Shown here: piece by piece, positions 44,881-53,573 of the stretch
Layout of the letters: every line of letters starts with the position of its first letter
Position numbering within the stretch: position 1 is the stretch's first letter
Assembly: GCA_020725865.1 (NCBI GenBank)
Contig: DYEC01000001.1
Location: forward strand, 1-64,000
Reading direction: 5' to 3'
Length of the DNA: 64,000 bases
Origin: Anaerolinea sp.
GTDB lineage: Bacteria; Chloroflexota; Anaerolineae; Anaerolineales; Anaerolineaceae
Made by a program: the position numbers and the translations under genes
Notes under the pieces: generated by a model
Databases searched by the model: none
Told to the model about the DNA's origin: nothing
What the model saw: the letters and a program-made list of their open reading frames with translations, nothing else

Positions 44881-45438
44881 TTAGAGATTGGCGCCGCGTC
44901 GCCGACCAACTTCGATGCGTTTCCAGGCAGCGACGATAGCCAGAGTAAATAGAGCCGAAACAGCTGCCTCAGGCAGTCCGTTTGCCACGGCAATTGGCCC
45001 CAGCGCAGCCCAGGGTAAAAATCCAAGCACTCCAATCATTCCTAAAACCAGAATGGTATTGGTCAGGCTGCCGGAAATACCGCTTAAAATCATACCCACT
45101 GCCGGCCAGCGTTTGAAAGCTATCCATACCAGCCAGGCAACCGGTCCAATAAATAAACGGGGCAAGACCGCCAGCAGAGGGTTGGTAAACCAGACATCTG
45201 CCGGACCTGTTGGGGCAATGGCTGCCTGCAACATGCTGAATAAGCCAAAAATCAGACCAATTGCAGCACCTACTAACGGGCCTTCTAACACCGCGCCAAT
45301 AACAGCCGGAACGTGCATGATGGTTAGCGAAGCTCCACTGAACCAGGGAATGAACCCCCAATGTGTCCAGCCCAATAACACCGAAATCGCGCCCAACACT
45401 CCAGTCACAACAACTTTACGGGTGGTTTCTTGTGGCAT
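44881..45438 (-). CDS. ECF transporter S component, probably for lipoate (LipT-like)
   Basis: 185 residues with five to six membrane helices and no soluble domain. ECF S-component style: small, Ala/Gly-rich helices, an N-terminal Thr-rich amphipathic start and a HVPAVIGAVLEGPLVGAAIG block typical of substrate-binding components. Its gene is followed 13 bases later by the two lipoate-ligase genes, and LipT has been predicted in such contexts, so lipoate is the likely vitamin. It would borrow the ECF module encoded at 30163-32737. TAGGAGAAAG precedes the ATG. Confidence 0.85.
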   Translation of the reverse strand: MPQETTRKVVVTGVLGAISVLLGWTHWGFIPWFSGASLTIMHVPAVIGAVLEGPLVGAAIGLIFGLFSMLQAAIAPTGPADVWFTNPLLAVLPRLFIGPVAWLVWIAFKRWPAVGMILSGISGSLTNTILVLGMIGVLGFLPWAALGPIAVANGLPEAAVSALFTLAIVAAWKRIEVGRRRGANL

Positions 45439-45526
45439 CTTTCTCCTATGGGATGGGAAGATTTTATGGTGTGTGGTGAGTGATATTTTTTGCCTGTGTC
45501 CTGATCACTACACTTATTGAACCTGA

Positions 45527-45562
45527 TAAACAAAACAAAGCGGGTGCCGAATGAATACCCGC
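45527..45562 (-). terminator. Intrinsic terminator of the tRNA-Val gene
   Basis: Stem GCGGGT/ACCCGC (45540-45545, 45557-45562), then TTTGTTTTGTTT on the minus strand, 7 bases past the tRNA 3' end. Confidence 0.85.
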
Positions 45563-45569
45563 AGTGAGT

Positions 45570-45643
45570 GGGCGCGGGGGGGCTCGAACCCTCGAACCTC
45601 ACGGATGTGAACCGTGCGCTCTGACCAACTGAGCTACGCGCCC
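45570..45643 (-). tRNA. tRNA-Val (anticodon CAC)
   Basis: Cloverleaf: acceptor GGGCGCG/CGCGCCC, D-arm GCTC-AGTTGGTCA-GAGC, anticodon stem CACGG/CCGTG with loop TTCACAT (anticodon CAC, reads GUG), T-arm GAGGG-TTCGAGC-CCCCC. The T-stem has one A-C mismatch at its second pair. No encoded CCA. Confidence 0.95.
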
Positions 45644-45654
45644 TAGCAAATTAG

Positions 45655-45683
45655 ATTATAGCAAAGGAAAGATGCCTTGACAA
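45655..45683 (-). promoter_or_regulatory. Promoter of tRNA-Val
   Basis: Minus strand -35 TTGTCA (45683-45678), 17-base spacer, -10 TATAAT (45660-45655), 11 bases before the mature 5' end. Confidence 0.8.
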
Positions 45684-45714
45684 GGATTTTGCTAAAATCT
45701 TTATCAATCGCTTC

Positions 45715-45743
45715 TTGACATGCGCTTTGAACCGTGATAATCT
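45715..45743 (+). promoter_or_regulatory. Promoter of the cold-shock gene
   Basis: -35 TTGACA (45715-45720), 17-base spacer, -10 TAATCT (45738-45743). This gives a leader of about 110 bases before the ATG at 45859, long as in many csp mRNAs. Confidence 0.75.
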
Positions 45744-45858
45744 TATGTGCAAGGGAGATACATTGGCTTTGCTGGTTTTGTCGGGCGGTTTGTATTTGAT
45801 GTAGGTGACCGGCGGTCAATCAATCTCCGATTTTTTGTTTAAGTATGGAGAAAGGACT

Positions 45859-46074
45859 ATGTCAGAGCGTTATACAGGGACCGTAAAGTGGTTCAATGCC
45901 ACCAAAGGCTACGGCTTTATTGGTCGTGGCGATGGGACAGAGGATGTTTTTGTGCATTTCTCTGCGATTCAGATGGAGGGGTATAAGAAGCTGCTGGAGG
46001 GTCAAAAGGTGGAATTCTCCATTGAGCAGGGACCCAAAGGGCTTCAGGCAGCCGATGTCACTGTCATTGAGTAA
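45859..46074 (+). CDS. Cold-shock protein (single CSD)
   Basis: 71 residues from the ATG at 45859, preceded by GGAGAAAGGACT. RNP1 KGYGFI and RNP2 DVFVHFSAI of the OB-fold are intact; the [11 protein letters not shown] opening is classic. An RNA chaperone binding single-stranded nucleic acid. Monocistronic with its own promoter and terminator. Confidence 0.96.
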   Translation: MSERYTGTVKWFNATKGYGFIGRGDGTEDVFVHFSAIQMEGYKKLLEGQKVEFSIEQGPKGLQAADVTVIE

Positions 46075-46095
46075 GGACCGGTCTTAAACCCACCG

Positions 46096-46134
46096 GGGGC
46101 TGTTTGGAAACAACAGCCCCTTATTATTTTTTTA
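46096..46134 (+). terminator. Intrinsic terminator of the cold-shock gene
   Basis: 9-bp stem GGGGCTGTT/AACAGCCCC (46096-46104, 46112-46120), 7-base loop, then TTATTATTTTTTTA. Confidence 0.9.
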
Positions 46135-46136
46135 TA

Positions 46137-46793
46137 TTACTGTTTCAATCCAAACCAGTAAACAAATAATTTAATATATTCTTCTATCGTGGCTTTTCGA
46201 CCTTGTGCGGTAGCCCACCATGTACTGGAGCGATACCAATGTCCGCTTACGGGTCGGACAATAATTTTCATATTGCTACCCTTAAACACATCCCGGAAAA
46301 TCAGGCGAGTGCGCATAGTATGAAAAGGATCAGTGATAACAATACATGAACTGATGAACTCGCGTTCCATCAACTGGCGCAGTGCAACAGCTTCATCATA
46401 GGTCGAGTCAGCGTGTTGATCGGTTACCCGGATAGCAGTCGGGGGAATACCCAATTTCAAGGCTTCCAGTTTGAGATGTTCGATGTAGTCAATGTTATAG
46501 CCCGCTAGCGCCTCGCCGGTTTCGGTCAGGATATAAATTTGTGCGTAACCAGCTTGGTACAAACGTGCCGCTTCTTCCATACGGGGCATGCCGCCGCCGC
46601 TCAGCACGGCAACCGCTTGTGCTTTTTCCAATGGGTCGGCAATAATCAGAAAGCCACCGATTGCCAGCAGAGCAGTTTCCAGAACAAATGCCGATACAAT
46701 CAAAAACAGGAATATTAATGTCACGCTGCCGATAGAGGTCAGACAGCATGAGCGACGCGGCGGATTAGGAAGCAGAGAAGGTTGTTCGTTCAT
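46137..46793 (-). CDS. YdcF/SanA/ElyC-family membrane-anchored protein (DUF218)
   Basis: 218 residues: one N-terminal membrane helix (about 22-50), then the DUF218 fold with AVLSGGGMPRMEEAARLYQAG, the ADSTYDEA segment and ITDPFHTMRT near 150. The family has envelope-related roles (ElyC, SanA) and no agreed reaction. 18 bases after the MalY-type gene on the same strand. Confidence 0.88.
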   Translation of the reverse strand: MNEQPSLLPNPPRRSCCLTSIGSVTLIFLFLIVSAFVLETALLAIGGFLIIADPLEKAQAVAVLSGGGMPRMEEAARLYQAGYAQIYILTETGEALAGYNIDYIEHLKLEALKLGIPPTAIRVTDQHADSTYDEAVALRQLMEREFISSCIVITDPFHTMRTRLIFRDVFKGSNMKIIVRPVSGHWYRSSTWWATAQGRKATIEEYIKLFVYWFGLKQ

Positions 46794-46811
46794 CTTTTTT
46801 AAAGTGATTCC

Positions 46812-47963
46812 CTATCGCGAACGCAGTGCGATTCTCATTCGCTCCAGTGCCTCTGCAAGAATAGAACGCGGGCAGCCAAAATTTAGACGAGTAAAACCCT
46901 TTCCACCTTTTCCAAATCGTGTGCCATCCTCCAGCGCAACCCGTGCCTTTCTCAAAAAGAAATCAAATGGCGATTCGGGCAAGTTGGCTTCCCGGCAGTC
47001 CAGCCATGCCAGATAAGTACCTTCCGGTTTAATCATCTTGATGTCCGGTAATTCGTTGCATATATATTCGTAAAGGTAATCGCGATTTGCTTCAAGATAG
47101 ACAAGTAGTTCTTCCAGCCAGGGTTGTCCATGCTGATAAGCTGCTAGTGCAGCAATTTGCCCTAAAATATTAACATGGGGTACAAGTCCGCGAGTAGACG
47201 TTTGCAGCTTTTTGCGCAGTTGCTGGTTCTGAACAATGGCATAGGAGCATCCTAAACCAGCAATGTTAAATGTTTTACTGGGTGCCATGAGCGTAACAGT
47301 ATTCTGAGCGATTTCTTTAGAAAGTGAGGCAATTGGAATATGTTGATGATCCGAAAAAATCAAATCGCTGTGTATTTCATCTGAACAAATTATCATCTGA
47401 TGACGCAGGCAGATTTCAGCCATGCGTTCTAACTCTTCTTGACGAAAGACGCGTCCAACCGGGTTGTGCGGGTTACAGAGGAGGAAGAGACGCGTTTTGT
47501 TTGTGATGGCGGCTTCGAAGTCATAAAAGTCTATCTGGTATCCTTGCGGGGTATAAGTTAATTCCATTTCCTGGCCGATCAAACCACCGTTATCTGCCAC
47601 ATGCAGAAATGGCGGATATACGGGGGTTTGAATCAACACACCTTCACCCAGGGGGACAAGCGCCTGGCAAACCAGATTGAAACCGGTCACCACTCCGGGC
47701 AAAAGCAAGACATCTTTCGGTTGAATATGCCACTGATAGAGTATTGCCATACGCTCAACAATAGCTTCAATCAATTCGGGCATTTCCGTTGGGTAACCAA
47801 AGATACCATGCTCTACGCGGTCGTGCAACGCCTGCAAGACTTCTGGTGGGGAGACAAAATCCATATCCGCTACCCATAGCGGCAATACATCCGGATCATA
47901 TCTGCGCCATTTACCGCTTTCGGTCTTGCGACGATCAATGATTTGGTCAAAGTCGAAGTTCAC
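46812..47963 (-). CDS. MalY/PatB-family PLP-dependent C-S lyase or aminotransferase
   Basis: 383 residues, fold-type I. PLP contacts: LWVADMDF near 29, NPHNPVGRVF near 163, SDEIHSDLIF with the Asp near 195, and the Lys in MAPSKTFNIAGLG near 229. MalY/PatB proteins cleave cystathionine and related C-S bonds and some act as regulators. Upstream of the YdcF gene in a two-gene unit. True aminotransferase activity is possible but less likely. Confidence 0.9.
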   Translation of the reverse strand: MNFDFDQIIDRRKTESGKWRRYDPDVLPLWVADMDFVSPPEVLQALHDRVEHGIFGYPTEMPELIEAIVERMAILYQWHIQPKDVLLLPGVVTGFNLVCQALVPLGEGVLIQTPVYPPFLHVADNGGLIGQEMELTYTPQGYQIDFYDFEAAITNKTRLFLLCNPHNPVGRVFRQEELERMAEICLRHQMIICSDEIHSDLIFSDHQHIPIASLSKEIAQNTVTLMAPSKTFNIAGLGCSYAIVQNQQLRKKLQTSTRGLVPHVNILGQIAALAAYQHGQPWLEELLVYLEANRDYLYEYICNELPDIKMIKPEGTYLAWLDCREANLPESPFDFFLRKARVALEDGTRFGKGGKGFTRLNFGCPRSILAEALERMRIALRSR

Positions 47964-48084
47964 GGTTACACCTCGTTGTTAATTGACTGGGTGGGATTAT
48001 ACTGCAAAGTTATTGAATACCTCGTACAGCATCAAGGGGAACAAAACCGGGCTGATTTCTTTGGTATACTTTCTACTACTAAGG

Positions 48085-49023
48085 ATGACAAAATATCACA
48101 CTCCCCCAGATTTATTGATTTTGACTTCGCCGGGCTGGCAAGACTATGAGCTTATGGATAGTGGCAGTGGGTACAAGCTGGAACGCTTTGGGACTTATTG
48201 GCTTGTACGTCCCGAAGCCGAAGCCGTCTGGCAACGCGCGCTCCCGGAAGCAGAGTGGCATCGGGCACATGCCGTTTTTCACCCCGGTGCTGAGGAGAGC
48301 GGCGGACATTGGGAAAAGCTACAGCCTCTACCGGAATCATGGGTGTTAGGCTATGGGAATTTGCGCTTTGAAGTGATGCTGACCGCCTCGCGCCATACTG
48401 GGATTTTCCCCGAGCAGGCTTGTTCGTGGGATTGGCTCGCTGACCAGATCAAAAACGCCCGGCGCCCTGTACAGGTTCTAAATTTGTTTGGTTATACCGG
48501 TCTGGCGACTCTGGCGGCGGTGGCGGCGGGAGCTAAAGTAACCCATGTGGATGCTTCACGAAAAGCCATTGAATGGGCAAAGAAGAATCAGTTGTTATCC
48601 GGGTTAACTGAGCGATCGGTACGCTGGATTGTGGATGATGCGTTGAAATTCACAAAACGCGAAGCCCGTCGTGGGGTTCATTATGATGGATTGATCCTTG
48701 ACCCGCCTAAGTTTGGGCGTGGGCCTAAAGGCGAGGTATGGGAGTTCTACAAGCTGCTTTCTGAATTGCTAAATGCTTGCCGTGAGGTGTTGAGCGAACA
48801 GCCGCTCTTTGTGGTGTTGACAGCTTATGCAGTTAAAGCCTCGGCGTTGACATTGTATTACGCAGTGCAGGAAATGATGTCGGGGTACTCTGGGGTAACA
48901 GAAGCTGGTGAGATCGCACTCGTGGAAAGCAGTGCCGGAAGGTATTTATCCACGTCAATATTTGCCCGCTGGTCGGCGCAAAAAAACCAGCAATTCACAC
49001 GAAACAGGAAGGTTGTAAGATGA
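48085..49023 (+). CDS. Class I SAM-dependent methyltransferase (RlmI-like)
   Basis: About 312 residues from the ATG at 48085. A longer frame from 47983 exists, but an extended -10-like TGGTATACT sits at 48060-48068 inside it, and the conserved region starts after 48085. VLNLFGYTGLATLAAVAAGA is SAM motif I (near 129), THVDASRKAI follows, and LDPPKFGRG near 203 is the catalytic Asp-Pro-Pro-Lys-Phe segment of RlmI/RlmK rRNA cytosine methyltransferases. No PUA domain is visible at the N-terminus. ATGA overlap with proC. Confidence 0.88.
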   Translation: MTKYHTPPDLLILTSPGWQDYELMDSGSGYKLERFGTYWLVRPEAEAVWQRALPEAEWHRAHAVFHPGAEESGGHWEKLQPLPESWVLGYGNLRFEVMLTASRHTGIFPEQACSWDWLADQIKNARRPVQVLNLFGYTGLATLAAVAAGAKVTHVDASRKAIEWAKKNQLLSGLTERSVRWIVDDALKFTKREARRGVHYDGLILDPPKFGRGPKGEVWEFYKLLSELLNACREVLSEQPLFVVLTAYAVKASALTLYYAVQEMMSGYSGVTEAGEIALVESSAGRYLSTSIFARWSAQKNQQFTRNRKVVR

Positions 49024-49877
49024 GCGCTTGTGATATGCTAAAAATAACGGTTGTTGGTCCCGGTGTAATGGGGGAAGCGATGATTGCCGGCATGTTGCGG
49101 AAGAACGTTACCTCGCCACAGTGTATTCTCGCCAGTGGTCCTGAATTGGATCGTAATGAGGAATTGCGCGAACGGTATGGGATATCGGTGACCTCGGATA
49201 ACGCCACCGCTGTTCAGCAGGCGGATGTGGTGATACTTTCGATAAAGCCTCAGTTGCTACAACGTGTGCTCAAGGGATTGAAGAATAAAATTCCCGCTCA
49301 TGCGCTGGTGCTTTCCATTGTAGCGGGTGCTTCTATACAGACTATTAGCGAAGGATTGAACCATCCGCATATTGTGCGCTCGATGCCCAATACGCCTGGA
49401 CAGATCGGTGAAGGAATTACAGTTTGGACACATTCGCCTTCTGTCACCCCAGAGCAGGCTGACCAGGCGCGCCGCATCTTGGGTGCTCTAGGTGTGGAAG
49501 TATTTGTTGAAGAGGAAAACTATCTCGACATGGCAACCGCACTCTCTGGAACAGGACCGGCATATGTATATCTGTTTATGGAGGCAATGATCGACGCTGG
49601 GGTGCATCTGGGTTTCTCGCGCAAGATTTCTGAGCAATTAGTGATCCAGACGATTCTGGGGTCGGTTGCTTATTACAAATCCAAAGGTGTGCACGTTGCC
49701 AAATTGCGCAATGAAGTCACCTCGCCGGGTGGAACAACGGCTGAGGCGTTGTATTATCTTGAGAAAGCAGGCTTTCGTACGGCGATGTCCCGTGCCATTT
49801 GGGCGGCTTATGAACGCTCGAAGGAGCTGGGCCAGGGACTCAATGGACATATGCCGGAAGCGAAAACAGGCGGATGA
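49020..49877 (+). CDS. proC: Pyrroline-5-carboxylate reductase
   Basis: 285 residues. Rossmann VVGPGVMGEAMIAGM at the N-terminus (Pro where most ProC have Ala), PQ in SIKPQLL, and the C-terminal signature VTSPGGTTAEAL near 236 with the TALSGTGPAYVYLF block near 172. Catalyses the last step of proline synthesis with NAD(P)H. Translationally coupled to the methyltransferase. Confidence 0.95.
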   Translation: MSACDMLKITVVGPGVMGEAMIAGMLRKNVTSPQCILASGPELDRNEELRERYGISVTSDNATAVQQADVVILSIKPQLLQRVLKGLKNKIPAHALVLSIVAGASIQTISEGLNHPHIVRSMPNTPGQIGEGITVWTHSPSVTPEQADQARRILGALGVEVFVEEENYLDMATALSGTGPAYVYLFMEAMIDAGVHLGFSRKISEQLVIQTILGSVAYYKSKGVHVAKLRNEVTSPGGTTAEALYYLEKAGFRTAMSRAIWAAYERSKELGQGLNGHMPEAKTGG

Positions 49878-49943
49878 ATCGACGGCTTCGAAAAGTGTTT
49901 TGAGCTGGCGGTCATCCGTTTGCACAGGGCTGGGTTTTGAGGG

Positions 49944-51368
49944 ATGAAAGACAGCCGTTTGATGCTGGTGCTTTGGGCGCTTATCCCGCTGATTGTGGCA
50001 GTTGCCTTTAATCTGTCGCCGCAAGCATATGCCCTGGATGAACTTTGGATGCAGGCGCGGCAGGCACACCGCTGGCAGCAGCTTTCGCAGCAAATCAAAG
50101 CGTTGCGGGGGATTACAACATTTGAACCTTGGCGAGCTGACCTCTGGGAACAAATTGGCAACCTTGAAATGGCATCTGGAGGATGGCAGGACGCCATTGA
50201 GGCATATCAGGCTGCCAGAGGATTGGGTGGACTTTCGTCAGAAGGACAGATCGCGTTGGGTAGTGCCTTTTGGAATCTTGGGGAACGTGAGCAGGCAGCA
50301 GCGTACTGGTCACAGTTGATGGCAAATGAGGAATTATCAGCCGGCGCTTATGCAAAAATTGCGGGGCTATATCGCAAGGCAGGAGACTTTTCTAATGCTG
50401 AAAAGACCTTAAGGAACTGGTTGAGACAAGCGGAAAACGATCCTCAAGCCAATTACCAGCTTGGTTTGCTTTTATCGCCCAATCGCCCGCAGGAAGCTCT
50501 CGCCTATTTGCAACGGGTGAAAGAAGAGCCGGGGCTGGTTTCAAAAGCCAGCGTTCTAGAGAGTATTATCGTAACCGTGTCACACGAACGGGATCCTGGT
50601 TATCGCTCTCTCCAAATTGGACGAACGCTGGGTAGTCTGGAAGAGTGGGACATGGCAGCGTTGGCTTTTGAGGCAGCTATACGTGCCAGTCCCGGGTATG
50701 CCGAAGCATGGGCACTGCTGGGTGAGGCGCAGCAACATTTGGGACAGGATGGTTTGCCACAATTACAATATGCGCTTGAGTTGAAACCCGATTCTACCCT
50801 TGTCCAGGCTTTGTTGGCACTTTACTGGCGAAGGCATGGAAAACCACAAGTTGCTATGCAATATTTATTGGATATTGCTGAGAAGGAGCCAAAACGGGCA
50901 GTCTGGTTGGTTGAACTAGGAAATACCGCAGCTGAAAATGGGGACAACAAAACTGCACTAGGCTATTTCCGCAAAGCAGCGGAGATTGAACCACAGAGCC
51001 CGCTAGTCTGGCGTAGCCTGGTGCAGTTCTGCCTGTCTCAGGGGCTGTTGCTGCGCGAGGAGGGGTTACCGGCAGCCCGGCAGCTGCTTGTTTTAACGCC
51101 TGATGATCCAGTTGCACTGGATTTGATGGGGGCGGTTCTCCTTAATCTGGAGGATTTGGAAAGTTCGGAACGTTTCTTGCAACTTGCTATACAGCGTGAC
51201 CAGGCTTTTCCTGAGGCCCATTTACATCTTGGACAGGTGTATCTCTTAATGGAGCAATTGGATGCTGCCCGCTATCACCTGAAGCAGGCAATTGAGCTTT
51301 CAGAAGAGGGTGATTCAATGTGGCGAATGGCAAAGCGATTGCTTGAACGCAACTTCCCGGGCGAGTGA
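49944..51368 (+). CDS. Membrane-anchored TPR-repeat protein
   Basis: 474 residues: one N-terminal helix (about 5-25) then roughly ten tetratricopeptide-like repeats, for example the AALAFEAAIRASPGYAEAWA, ALGYFRKAAEIEPQSPLVWR and LDAARYHLKQAIELSEEGDS stretches. Probably a protein-interaction scaffold facing the outside. 66 bases after proC and followed by a lipoprotein gene; partners unknown. Confidence 0.85.
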   Translation: MKDSRLMLVLWALIPLIVAVAFNLSPQAYALDELWMQARQAHRWQQLSQQIKALRGITTFEPWRADLWEQIGNLEMASGGWQDAIEAYQAARGLGGLSSEGQIALGSAFWNLGEREQAAAYWSQLMANEELSAGAYAKIAGLYRKAGDFSNAEKTLRNWLRQAENDPQANYQLGLLLSPNRPQEALAYLQRVKEEPGLVSKASVLESIIVTVSHERDPGYRSLQIGRTLGSLEEWDMAALAFEAAIRASPGYAEAWALLGEAQQHLGQDGLPQLQYALELKPDSTLVQALLALYWRRHGKPQVAMQYLLDIAEKEPKRAVWLVELGNTAAENGDNKTALGYFRKAAEIEPQSPLVWRSLVQFCLSQGLLLREEGLPAARQLLVLTPDDPVALDLMGAVLLNLEDLESSERFLQLAIQRDQAFPEAHLHLGQVYLLMEQLDAARYHLKQAIELSEEGDSMWRMAKRLLERNFPGE

Positions 51369-51411
51369 GGATTAGCCGGTTTCACTTTTTAGTGTAGCAG
51401 GAGAAGCAAAG

Positions 51412-52074
51412 ATGAAGGCTATGTTTCATCTGGTTTGCCTGATAACCGTGTTCAGTTTTGTTAGTTTGGGGTGTAACAATTCTATTGCCTCGCTTGCCCA
51501 AAGTGGAAGCAATCCAGTGGACAAAGTTCTTTTTTCTGATGATTTTTCTAATCCGAATAGCGGTTGGGATACTTGGAGTGATGGTACTTCACTGGTGGCT
51601 TATCAGGACGGGATGCTGCGAATCCGCGTTGACCAACCTCAATATGATTACTGGTCGCGACCGGGAAAATATTACGAAAACGTGATTTTATCTGTAGATG
51701 CGCTAAAAGTGGATGGTCCAGATGATAATGACTTTGGATTGATTTGCCGCTATAAAGACCGTAATAACTTTTATGCTTTTCTGATCGGTTCGGATGGTTA
51801 TGCCGGTATTGTAAAAATAAAAGATGGGCACCACCAGGTGCTTGGTACAGACACGATGCAGTTTAGTGAAGTAGTAAAGCGAGGCACAGGCGCAGTCAAC
51901 CAATTGCGTGCTGGATGTGTTGGATCAACTCTAATGTTTGCTGTTAATGGACAGGATATTCTGCGCGTTGAAGATACCGATTTCCTGGCTGGTGAGGTGG
52001 GTGTAATTGCCGGGAGTTTTGGTACGCCAGGGGTGGAAATATATTTTGATAATTTTGTCGCCGAAAAGCCTTGA
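51412..52074 (+). CDS. Lipoprotein with a concanavalin/DUF1080-like beta-sandwich domain
   Basis: 220 residues. Lipobox F-V-S-L-G-C with Cys at about residue 21. The rest is a beta-sandwich (LFSDDFSNPNSGWDTW, DNDFGLICRYKDRNNFYAF, GVEIYFDNFVAE) resembling LamG/3-keto-disaccharide-hydrolase-like domains, which often bind carbohydrates. AGGAG precedes the ATG. Function unknown. Confidence 0.8.
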   Translation: MKAMFHLVCLITVFSFVSLGCNNSIASLAQSGSNPVDKVLFSDDFSNPNSGWDTWSDGTSLVAYQDGMLRIRVDQPQYDYWSRPGKYYENVILSVDALKVDGPDDNDFGLICRYKDRNNFYAFLIGSDGYAGIVKIKDGHHQVLGTDTMQFSEVVKRGTGAVNQLRAGCVGSTLMFAVNGQDILRVEDTDFLAGEVGVIAGSFGTPGVEIYFDNFVAEKP

Positions 52075-52143
52075 AGCTGTACCGACGATAATGTGCAGAA
52101 ATATATCCGCAGTAACAGCCTGATTTCATGATAGAATTTTTGC

Positions 52144-53421
52144 ATGAATTTTTATGTTGATTCAGTTGGCTGTCGCTTGAACCAAAGCGAGATTGAGAAA
52201 ATTGCCCTGCAACTGCGCGCGGCTGGAAACACCCTGGTGGATAACCCAGCCGAGGCAGATGTTGTCATTGTCAATACCTGCGCTGTGACGACAGAGGCGG
52301 CTTCGGATTCACGACAGAAGATTCGGCAGGCAGCCCGCGCTGGTGCGAGTCAGGTAGTGGTTACCGGATGCTGGGCAACGCTTGAACCGCTGGCTGCTGC
52401 CGCACTGCCGGGGGTCGGCCGTGTCTTTGAAAATTCTCACAAGGATAGGTTGGTTGCTGAATTGTTGGGCGTTCCGTCGCAGGATTTTGATCTAGAACCA
52501 ATGGCGCGGCAGCCACTCCCCGGAGCACATCAGCGCACGCGAGCATTTATCAAAGTGCAGGACGGTTGTGATAACTTCTGTACTTTTTGTGTCACGCGTG
52601 TTGTTCGCGGCAAATCCAGAAGCTTGCCGCATCGCCGTATTTTGGCAGACATTCATTCGGCGCTAGCAGGGGGGACAAAAGAGGTGGTGCTAAGCGGAGT
52701 TAATCTTGGTTCGTGGGGGCGCGATCTTGATCCGCCATCTAACTTTTGTGAACTGATTAGATATATCCTGAAGGAAACTGATGTGCCCCGTTTGCGTTTG
52801 TCCTCGTTAGAACCATGGGATTTGGACGAAGATTTCTTCTCGCTTTGGGAGAATCAACGGCTGTGCCGACATTTACATTTGCCTTTGCAATCTGGTTCCG
52901 CGGGCGTGCTCCGCCGCATGGCTCGCAAAACAACACCCGAGGGTTATGCCAGCTTGATCAGCAAAGCGCGGCAGGTGGTACCGAATATGGCAATCACTAC
53001 CGATATTATGGTGGGGTTTCCAGGCGAGAGTGAGGAGGAATTCAGTGAAAGCCTGGAATTTGTCCGTCAAATGGCATTCGCAGGTGGGCACGTGTTTGTT
53101 TTCTCGCCGCGGCCTGGCACAGCGGCGGAACGTATGGCGGGGCGTGTGCCGTCTCAAGTATGCAGGGAACGCAGTGCTAGGATGCGCGCTTTGCTGGCGG
53201 AACTGGCAACCCATTATCGCGAGCGTTTCATCGGAGCCGAGCTTACCGTACTTTGGGAAACTGCAACAGCACAGCCAGATGGTCTTTGGCTTCTGGAAGG
53301 CTTGACGGATAATTATCTGAGGGTAGAGGCATTGGCAGATAAACGGCTATGGAATTCCTTCAGTCGGGTAAGCCTCAAAATGCAAACCGGCGATGGTTTG
53401 AGCGGCCAAATTATTGAGTAA
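52144..53421 (+). CDS. mtaB: tRNA t6A37 methylthiotransferase MtaB
   Basis: 425 residues. N-terminal UPF0004 domain with SVGCRLNQSE, NTCAVTTEA and TGCWA cysteines for the auxiliary [4Fe-4S] cluster; radical SAM motif C142-x3-C146-x2-C149 in GCDNFCTFC; C-terminal TRAM-like region. The SVGCRLNQ start is the MtaB subtype rather than MiaB or RimO. Adds a methylthio group to t6A37 of tRNAs that read ANN codons. Monocistronic by appearance; 152 bases of gap follow. Confidence 0.92.
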   Translation: MNFYVDSVGCRLNQSEIEKIALQLRAAGNTLVDNPAEADVVIVNTCAVTTEAASDSRQKIRQAARAGASQVVVTGCWATLEPLAAAALPGVGRVFENSHKDRLVAELLGVPSQDFDLEPMARQPLPGAHQRTRAFIKVQDGCDNFCTFCVTRVVRGKSRSLPHRRILADIHSALAGGTKEVVLSGVNLGSWGRDLDPPSNFCELIRYILKETDVPRLRLSSLEPWDLDEDFFSLWENQRLCRHLHLPLQSGSAGVLRRMARKTTPEGYASLISKARQVVPNMAITTDIMVGFPGESEEEFSESLEFVRQMAFAGGHVFVFSPRPGTAAERMAGRVPSQVCRERSARMRALLAELATHYRERFIGAELTVLWETATAQPDGLWLLEGLTDNYLRVEALADKRLWNSFSRVSLKMQTGDGLSGQIIE

Positions 53422-53573
53422 AAAAACCGGCGCTGAAAACTTGCGCGCTGAATTGAGCAATGATATATTACGGATGGAAGAGGAGCCCCTTGAAGTCAGG
53501 AGTTTTTTATTTGACTGCTCGCTGACAGGGGAAATAAAGCCAAAATACAGAGTTTCATGAAAGGAGTAGAATA

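Noticed and set aside
44888-45520. 210-codon plus-strand frame
   Set aside because: Antisense to the ECF S component gene, whose membrane helices, ribosome site and neighbours are convincing.
47983-48084. Longer N-terminus for the RlmI-like methyltransferase
   Set aside because: The extra part contains a -10-like promoter box and does not look like the family; start placed at 48085.
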